Positions 31,299-35,632 of a DNA stretch of 35,632 nt are shown one piece after another (the stretch's first letter is position 1; each line of letters starts with the position of its first letter). Below the pieces are notes generated by a model. It saw nothing but the letters and a program-made list of their open reading frames with translations, did no database searches and was not told where the DNA came from. Both the position numbers and the translations under genes were made by a program. Location of the stretch: contig NZ_JAGQBU010000027.1 in assembly GCF_024345795.1 (NCBI RefSeq), positions 1 to 35,632 on the forward strand, in the 5' to 3' direction. Origin of the DNA: Synechococcus sp. J7-Johnson (GTDB lineage: Bacteria; Cyanobacteriota; Cyanobacteriia; PCC-6307; Cyanobiaceae).

Positions 31299-31363
31299 CC
31301 ACGGCGGCGCAAGGGCTGGGCAAGCCGTCTCGCTCCGCTCATCGGCCCTTGCCCTCGCCGTGG
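31299..31363 (+). repeat. GC-rich hairpin repeat, copy D
   Basis: Near-perfect stem: CCACGGCG and GCAAGGGC pair with GCCCTTGC and CGCCGTGG, with a one-base bulge. The shared core is GCGCAAGGGCTGGGCAAG. It ends 30 bases before the first paralogue gene. Confidence 0.7.
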
Positions 31364-31393
31364 TTGGCCGTGAAGTCCTCCGGCTTCTCCGCC

Positions 31394-31786
31394 ATGGCTC
31401 CTCACACCCTGCTCATCACCCGCGCCACTGATCCCAAAGGGCGTCCGTTCAGCCACCGCCAGGTCCTAGTGATGCCCGAGGCCGAGCTACCCGCCCCGGT
31501 CCTCGCCTGGATCTGCTGCTGCCCCACAGGTGCCGTCACTGCCACGCGCATTGGCCCGATCTGGCTCGCCCATGGCGGCCTCTGGGGCGAGGAGCACAGC
31601 GAGCCCAGTTTCCACTGGCCCCTGCTCGGCGGCACGATCATCCACGGCCGCGCCTGCGCCATCGTCCCGGATCACCACAGCGGCGGTTGGCAGGCCCTCA
31701 GTGAACACCAGGCCCATCACGCCGATGGCATCCTCTGGCGCTACGGCCTGCCGCTGATGCCCAGCCTCCAAGAGGCAGCGGCCTGA
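31394..31786 (+). CDS. unknown paralogous cassette protein 1 (130 aa)
   Basis: A 130-residue protein starting MAPHTLLITRATDPKG. It is clearly related to the next gene: VLAWICCCPTG, TRIGPIWLAHGGLW, SFHWPLLGGTIIHGR, GWQALSEHQAHHADGILWRYG. Conserved Trp, His, Gly and Pro suggest a small folded domain, but I know no family. It is transcribed away from the capsid gene and is preceded by hairpin copy D. No signal peptide or membrane helix. As a plus-strand gene against the phage late genes it behaves like an accessory (moron) gene. Confidence 0.7.
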   Translation: MAPHTLLITRATDPKGRPFSHRQVLVMPEAELPAPVLAWICCCPTGAVTATRIGPIWLAHGGLWGEEHSEPSFHWPLLGGTIIHGRACAIVPDHHSGGWQALSEHQAHHADGILWRYGLPLMPSLQEAAA

Positions 31787-31825
31787 GCACCAGTGCCGGG
31801 GTCCGCGCCCCGGCTTCCGGCTGAC

Positions 31826-31833
31826 GGCAATAG
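31826..31833 (+). promoter_or_regulatory. GGCAATAG element before second paralogue
   Basis: TGACGGCAATAGGAGG lies on the plus strand between the two paralogues, 27 bases before hairpin copy E. Same octamer as before the capsid and tail fibre genes. Candidate promoter. Confidence 0.3.
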
Positions 31834-31859
31834 GAGGCGGCGACGGCCCGCTTCACGAT

Positions 31860-31924
31860 GCGCGGCGGGGCAAGGGCTGCGCAAGTCGGCTCGCTGCGCT
31901 CACCGACCCTTGCCCTCCCCGCGC
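31860..31924 (+). repeat. GC-rich hairpin repeat, copy E
   Basis: Imperfect stem GCGCGGCGGGGCAAGGG with CCCTTGCCCTCCCCGCGC. The shared core is GGGCAAGGGCTGCGCAAG and a small inner stem TCGG/CCGA is seen. It ends 30 bases before the second paralogue. Confidence 0.7.
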
Positions 31925-31954
31925 CACTCGCTCGCGTCCTTCGCACGCCTTGCC

Positions 31955-32461
31955 GTGGCCCTGTTCCACCTGTTCATCGAGCGGCAAACCCATCCAGGCG
32001 GTGGTGCCTTCTCCCACATCCGGCCCCAGATTGCCGGCAGCAGCCACCCCAACCGGGAGCTGCTCGCCTGGCTCTGCTTCTGCCCCGAATCCGCTCTCCA
32101 GGTCAGCCGCATCGGCCCCGTCTGGTTCGCCCACGGCGGCGAATGGGCCAGGGTCCGTGATCTGGAGAGTTTCCACTGGCCCCACCTCGGCGGCACCCGC
32201 ATCCACGGCAAGGGCGTCGCCATGAAGCGCGAGGGTTACGGCCGCTGGGCCGCCTTCAGCGAGGCCGAAGCCTATCGCTGGCAGTCAGTCCTCTGGCGCC
32301 ACTGCGGCGAGATCCAGGGCACCAGCTGCCCCGTCCATCAAGCCTTCGAGGGTCAGCTGCCGTGGGATGAGCTGGTCAGCTTCCGCGCCAGTGAAGATGC
32401 CGCCAAATTCGCCATCCGCCAACGAGTGCAGGCTGGGCGTGAGGCGGCCAGGGCCATCTAG
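31955..32461 (+). CDS. unknown paralogous cassette protein 2 (168 aa)
   Basis: A 168-residue protein from a GTG at 31955, chosen because the resulting N-terminus (VALFHLFIERQTHPGG) lines up with the ATG of the first paralogue. Shared blocks are ELLAWLCFCPES, SRIGPVWFAHGGEW, SFHWPHLGGTRIHGK, WAAFSEAEAYRWQSVLWRH. It has about 45 extra C-terminal residues (WDELVSFRASEDAAKFAIRQRVQAGREAARAI), mostly helical. The TAG stop is at an IS630 insertion point, and the same TAG is re-formed if the insertion is removed, so the protein is not truncated. Function unknown. Confidence 0.7.
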   Translation: MALFHLFIERQTHPGGGAFSHIRPQIAGSSHPNRELLAWLCFCPESALQVSRIGPVWFAHGGEWARVRDLESFHWPHLGGTRIHGKGVAMKREGYGRWAAFSEAEAYRWQSVLWRHCGEIQGTSCPVHQAFEGQLPWDELVSFRASEDAAKFAIRQRVQAGREAARAI

Positions 32462-33549
32462 TGTGCCGTCCCGGAGATTTGCGAGCAAAGTCGCTGGAGC
32501 TTCTCCAGGATTGAATCCGCCGTGGCCGTCCAGTTGAACGGGGCCTTGGTTTTGTTGTAGGCCGCCACGAACTGCTCGATCTTGGCAATCAGTTCTTTGA
32601 CGCTGGAGAAGCTTCCCCGGCGGATGGCTCGCTGGGTGATGATCCCAAACCAGCGCTCCACCTGATTGAGCCAGGAGGCGTAGGTGGGTGTGTAGTGGAC
32701 ATGGAAGCGGGGCCGCTGCGCCAGCCAGGACCTGACCTTGGCGTGCTTGTGGGTGCAGTAGTTGTCCACGATCAGGTGGACATCGAGGTCCTCGGGGACG
32801 GACTTCTCGATCTGGCGCAGGAAGCCCAGGAACTCCTGGTGCCGGTGGCGGGGCTTGCACTGGCTGATCACCTCACCGGTGGCCACGTCCAAGGCGGCGA
32901 ACAGGGTGGTGGTGCCGTGGCGGATGTAGTCGTGGGTGACGCCTTCCACGTAACCCAGGCCCATGGGCAGCAGCGGCTGAGTCCGATCCAGGGCCTGGAT
33001 CTGCGTCTTCTCGTCGACGCAGAGCACCATCGCCTTGTCCGGCGGATTCAGGTACAAGCCGACGATGTCGCGGACCTTCTCCACAAAGAACGGGTCGGTG
33101 GAGAGCTTGAAGTGCTTCTGCCGGTGCGGCTGCACCGAGAAGGTCTGCAGCCAGCGGTGCACCGTGGTCTTGGAGATCCCAGTGGCAGCGGCGAGTGAGC
33201 GAGCGCTCCACTGGGTGCTTCCATCAGCTGGCTTGGTTTGGAGTGCCCGGTTGATCACCTCGGCCACCGTGTCGTCCTCGTAGGTGCGAGGCCGGCCGGG
33301 GCGCAGCTCATCGTGCAAGCCCTCCAGTCCCAGCTCCCGGTAGCGCTTGCGCCACTTGCCGACGGTCATGCCGGTCAGGCCCATCCGCTTGGCGATCGAT
33401 GTGTTGGTTTCGCCAGCCCCGCAGGCCAGCACGATCTGTGCGCGCTGCACGATCGAGTGGGGTAAAGAGCGGGAATTGGCGATGCTCTGCAACTGCTGAA
33501 CTTCGTCCTCTGTAAGGACCAGCGGCGGCATCGGACGGCCGACAGCCAT
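32458..33549 (-). CDS. IS630-family DDE transposase
   Basis: A 363-residue transposase. The N-terminal half has two helix-turn-helix units (NTSIAKRMGLTGMTVGKWRKRY; SARSLAAATGISKTTVHRWL). The catalytic domain shows the acidic triad in LCVDEKTQIQALDR, LIVDNYCTHKH and WLNQVERWFGIIT. All parts are present and uninterrupted, so it may be active. Its stop codon TAG is formed by the duplicated target TA plus the next flanking base, so the reading frame runs out of the element itself. It lies inside the inverted repeats described separately. Confidence 0.95.
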   Translation of the reverse strand: MAVGRPMPPLVLTEDEVQQLQSIANSRSLPHSIVQRAQIVLACGAGETNTSIAKRMGLTGMTVGKWRKRYRELGLEGLHDELRPGRPRTYEDDTVAEVINRALQTKPADGSTQWSARSLAAATGISKTTVHRWLQTFSVQPHRQKHFKLSTDPFFVEKVRDIVGLYLNPPDKAMVLCVDEKTQIQALDRTQPLLPMGLGYVEGVTHDYIRHGTTTLFAALDVATGEVISQCKPRHRHQEFLGFLRQIEKSVPEDLDVHLIVDNYCTHKHAKVRSWLAQRPRFHVHYTPTYASWLNQVERWFGIITQRAIRRGSFSSVKELIAKIEQFVAAYNKTKAPFNWTATADSILEKLQRLCSQISGTAH

Positions 33550-33607
33550 GGAAAGGCTCCCTCGGGAGACACTCCATGTTCTATCAGTTATTTGCAGGAC
33601 TGTACAC
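32461..33607 (-). mobile_element. IS630-family insertion sequence, 1147 bp, with TA target duplication
   Basis: The ends are GTGTGCCGTCC (left) and, reversed, GTGTACAGTCC (right), matching at 9 of 11 positions. They are flanked by TA at 32459-32460 and 33608-33609, the target-site duplication of IS630/Tc1 elements. It sits exactly at the stop codon of the second paralogue. No disruption of a gene is visible. Confidence 0.88.
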
Positions 33608-33624
33608 TAGGACGCATCAAGTAA

Positions 33625-34722
33625 TCACAGCGGCGCATCTGCTCGCCATACAGCCAGTGAGCTCCACAATCTGAGATCTCCTCTGCTCCGCTTGTCATTG
33701 ACGACGGCTCCCCAATTGGAGTAGGGCTGAGGCGGCTGGTACTTGCAGCGAGCAGAGTCATATTTCCCCGTCACGCCCGTAAGTACCGCCATGGAACTCG
33801 TGGCAGCAGCCTTTACGCCGTCATCAGTGGCACGGGATCCGACGAAGAAGTCGTTCCCTGGCCAAGAGACGTGGTCCCATGCGACGAGGCTATACAGCGT
33901 GCATCCTGAGAAGTCGTCGCCTTTTTCGGCATAAGCGACTGGACGACACAGCTGAGCCTTCTCCTGGTTCCCCGAGGCCCTCAGGGGTCGGACCATGAAC
34001 GATATGCCGTGGATCTCCCGGCGGAAGTTCTGGCACTCGCTGTACGGATCAAAGTACACGCACTTGAGGTTCGGAAGAGAACTGCCGTAGTCGGTCAAGA
34101 GCCCCTGCAGAACCTCCTGCAATCCTTTCCCAAGGCGACCACGGAACGGACCAGCAAACTGCCCACAGCCAAGTCCTGGCACTGTCACGAAGGCTGACCG
34201 CGGCTTGCCCGCGCGGTCATTGATGTAGCGGAATATTGGGAGCAGCCTGCGTCGATAGAGGCTGCAATAGCCCTCAAGCGAGAACTCGCCATCGCCTGAA
34301 GTCGCTTCATCCCAATCCGCCGCTGCATGCCCGCACCCGTTTCGCAGGAGAGCACCGGGGGTGAATACCAGCACACCAAAAAATGGCGGATCGTGCGGCG
34401 TCGGGGAACTGTGATTGCCATCATCAAAGATGGTCACTGGCACAGCAACCGAAACATCGCCCAACAGGCCGAGTTCAGTAAGGTTCCAGTCCGAACCGTC
34501 CCCGACCACCGCCGTTTCCGCAAAGATCTGAGGCTGTTTGGTGTCGAATAGCTTGCCGAGCAGATCATCTTCAGTCATCGATCGCAGGTCGAAGCCCTGG
34601 AGAAGGTCATTCAGGTAAGTTCCGGCTTGTGCCCTACCATTCTTCAGCGCCTGCAAGTAGTCCGAGGCGCGGGCCAGAGTATCTTTAGGAATAATGATTG
34701 AATAGCCAGGTGCGACTGTCAT
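33625..34722 (-). CDS. macro-domain-like protein (365 aa)
   Basis: A 365-residue protein resembling a little-studied bacterial family with a macro-domain-like core: GVLVFTPGALLRNGCG (116-131), SAFVTVPGLGCGQFAGPFRG (177-195), VYFDPYSECQNF (222-233) and a highly patterned C-terminal block VAWDHVSWPGNDFFVGSRATDDGVKAAATSSM (280-311). Macro domains bind ADP-ribose and related nucleotides, and the GLGCGxFxG loop is the equivalent of the phosphate-binding loop. Whether it hydrolyses ADP-ribose is unknown. It lies between the IS element and the cold-shock fusion and may be bacterial accessory DNA. Confidence 0.6.
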   Translation of the reverse strand: MTVAPGYSIIIPKDTLARASDYLQALKNGRAQAGTYLNDLLQGFDLRSMTEDDLLGKLFDTKQPQIFAETAVVGDGSDWNLTELGLLGDVSVAVPVTIFDDGNHSSPTPHDPPFFGVLVFTPGALLRNGCGHAAADWDEATSGDGEFSLEGYCSLYRRRLLPIFRYINDRAGKPRSAFVTVPGLGCGQFAGPFRGRLGKGLQEVLQGLLTDYGSSLPNLKCVYFDPYSECQNFRREIHGISFMVRPLRASGNQEKAQLCRPVAYAEKGDDFSGCTLYSLVAWDHVSWPGNDFFVGSRATDDGVKAAATSSMAVLTGVTGKYDSARCKYQPPQPYSNWGAVVNDKRSRGDLRLWSSLAVWRADAPL

Positions 34723-34863
34723 ATGCGTTGTCAGTGGGGATCATTCTTTCGCCTTGCAATCGCCATCACCTGGCCGCAAAGAGTTGAACAGAAGGCCGCT
34801 TAATGTCTACAATGACCATGTGGTGGCGACTCAGTTGGATGGCGGCATGAAGTGCCACGACTA

Positions 34864-35589
34864 TTACTTGTACACCATGCCATTGTACTTCAGCCAACCC
34901 GAAACGTGCTGGCCATCAGGGTCATGGTGTGTCCAGTGGATGACGCCGCCTTCCTCATTCCATTCATATTGGCCATAGAATGCGACTCGGTCCCCACTCC
35001 TCAATGCCTCGATGCGGGGAGCGATGTCTATGTTATGGGCGATAAGCAGGGTCTGACCCGACGCAAGTCGGAGGATGAAGCGCTGATGGCGGCTGCCGTC
35101 GTTGTCGTCTGATAGAACTCGATCGACCACACCTTCGCCTCCCACCTGAACGCCGCTGTGCTGTGCTTCGTACGCATTCGAGATTGCCTTGTCGGCTGCA
35201 GGAGAGGAACTCGTAAGCGACGGACTGGGACTGAAGCTAGTGATTCGAGAATAGGTTGTTGATAGTCCCAGTAAGATGAACGCCGCTGCCGCGATAATAG
35301 TTGCCGCAGGGAGACTCTTCGTTTTTGCTGTATGTAGTTGTGTACGTTTCTGATACCTAACTTCGTTCGCACGCAACCGCCCCCGCTCGTCGGAACCGAT
35401 CACGTAAGTGAGAAGATCATTGCGACAGGGACGCCGATTTCTCTGCTGGAACTGGCTGATGTGAACGAAGACGCGCGGACCTCTGGAAAGCGGCGTGATA
35501 AATCCGAGTAAGCGTTCAGGGGTCGGGACAGCACGCGGCGAACTTCGTCTCTGCTGAACCCTTGACGGCGAGATGATTCCCGTTTGCAT
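34864..35589 (-). CDS. cold-shock domain, membrane helix and DUF3465 fusion
   Basis: A 241-residue protein in three parts. Residues about 27-80 resemble a degenerate cold-shock domain (RLLGFITPLSRGPRVFVHISQF, then ERGRLRANEV). Residues about 92-113 are a transmembrane helix (SLPAATIIAAAAFILLGLSTTY). Residues about 140-241 match DUF3465 (IAHNIDIAPRIEALRSGDRVAFYGQYEWNEEGGVIHWTHHDP). DUF3465 alone is usually a secreted protein, so here it would face outward, with the nucleic-acid-binding-type domain in the cytoplasm. Function unknown. The start lies close to the window edge and the upstream promoter is only partly visible. Confidence 0.75.
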   Translation of the reverse strand: MQTGIISPSRVQQRRSSPRAVPTPERLLGFITPLSRGPRVFVHISQFQQRNRRPCRNDLLTYVIGSDERGRLRANEVRYQKRTQLHTAKTKSLPAATIIAAAAFILLGLSTTYSRITSFSPSPSLTSSSPAADKAISNAYEAQHSGVQVGGEGVVDRVLSDDNDGSRHQRFILRLASGQTLLIAHNIDIAPRIEALRSGDRVAFYGQYEWNEEGGVIHWTHHDPDGQHVSGWLKYNGMVYK

Positions 35590-35632
35590 CTCAGGCAGAG
35601 ACTGCTTGAGATGGGAGCCCCTCCTGCTGGCA

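Noticed and set aside
7292..31924. Treating the five hairpins as integron attC sites or rho-independent terminators
   Set aside because: No GTTRRRY/RYYYAAC boxes were found at their ends, no integron-type integrase is present, and no T-runs follow the stems.
1..35632. CRISPR arrays
   Set aside because: The only regular repeats are the 21-base iterons, which are too closely spaced and encode protein; no Cas genes are present.

Overview
The window looks like a GC-rich, lambda-like temperate phage genome (about 4.3-32.4 kb) set between two stretches of lower-GC bacterial DNA. A 3' fragment of a tRNA-Pro(UGG) gene with its own terminator, the GC-rich coding style and the IS630-family element are compatible with a picocyanobacterium of the Cyanobium/Synechococcus type. 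That is an inference; nothing in the window identifies the host for certain.

Left flank (1-4.2 kb): a membrane-anchored pentapeptide-repeat protein, two secreted proteins (one with an M14-peptidase-like His/Glu pattern, one resembling GH75 chitosanases) and a type IV restriction enzyme (Mrr). Right flank (32.46-35.6 kb): a complete IS630-family element with TA target duplication, a macro-domain-like protein, and a cold-shock/transmembrane/DUF3465 fusion.

Phage core. Read leftward on the minus strand from 31.2 kb, the order follows the vegetative lambda map: major capsid protein, head-associated proteins, collagen-like tail fibre and other tail-type proteins (31.2-22.2 kb); an attP-like site with tRNA-Pro core and short repeats on both sides (21.09-21.33 kb); a tyrosine integrase (19.8-21.1 kb); a plus-strand recombination operon with a PD-(D/E)XK exonuclease (16.7-18.7 kb); a replication initiator with five iterons inside its own gene, as in lambda O (15.4-16.4 kb); a resolvase-like protein, an HTH protein, ERF single-strand annealing protein, DUF2303, RHH, an SSB-tailed protein and a DEDDh exonuclease (8.3-14.2 kb); and terminase small and large subunits followed by a sigma-70-like protein (4.3-7.2 kb). 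Genes are tightly packed, with many ATGA or TGATG stop/start overlaps, so translational coupling is likely.

Two points stand out. The attP-like site lies in the middle of the phage map instead of at its ends, and no portal, prohead protease, tail tube, tape measure or lysis gene is recognisable. The element therefore seems to be opened between terminase and capsid, either as a rearranged cryptic prophage or as a non-integrated or partial phage genome. A dienelactone hydrolase gene and plus-strand accessory genes (SLOG protein, decayed ArdC-like antirestriction gene, a tandem pair of unknown paralogues) are scattered through it. Five copies of a GC-rich hairpin with a conserved loop occur in intergenic gaps, mostly just before these accessory genes. 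Two recurrent octamers (GTGCGTTA and GGCAATAG) near gene starts are candidate operator and promoter signals. At least four apparent frame breaks in small genes suggest decay or base-calling errors.
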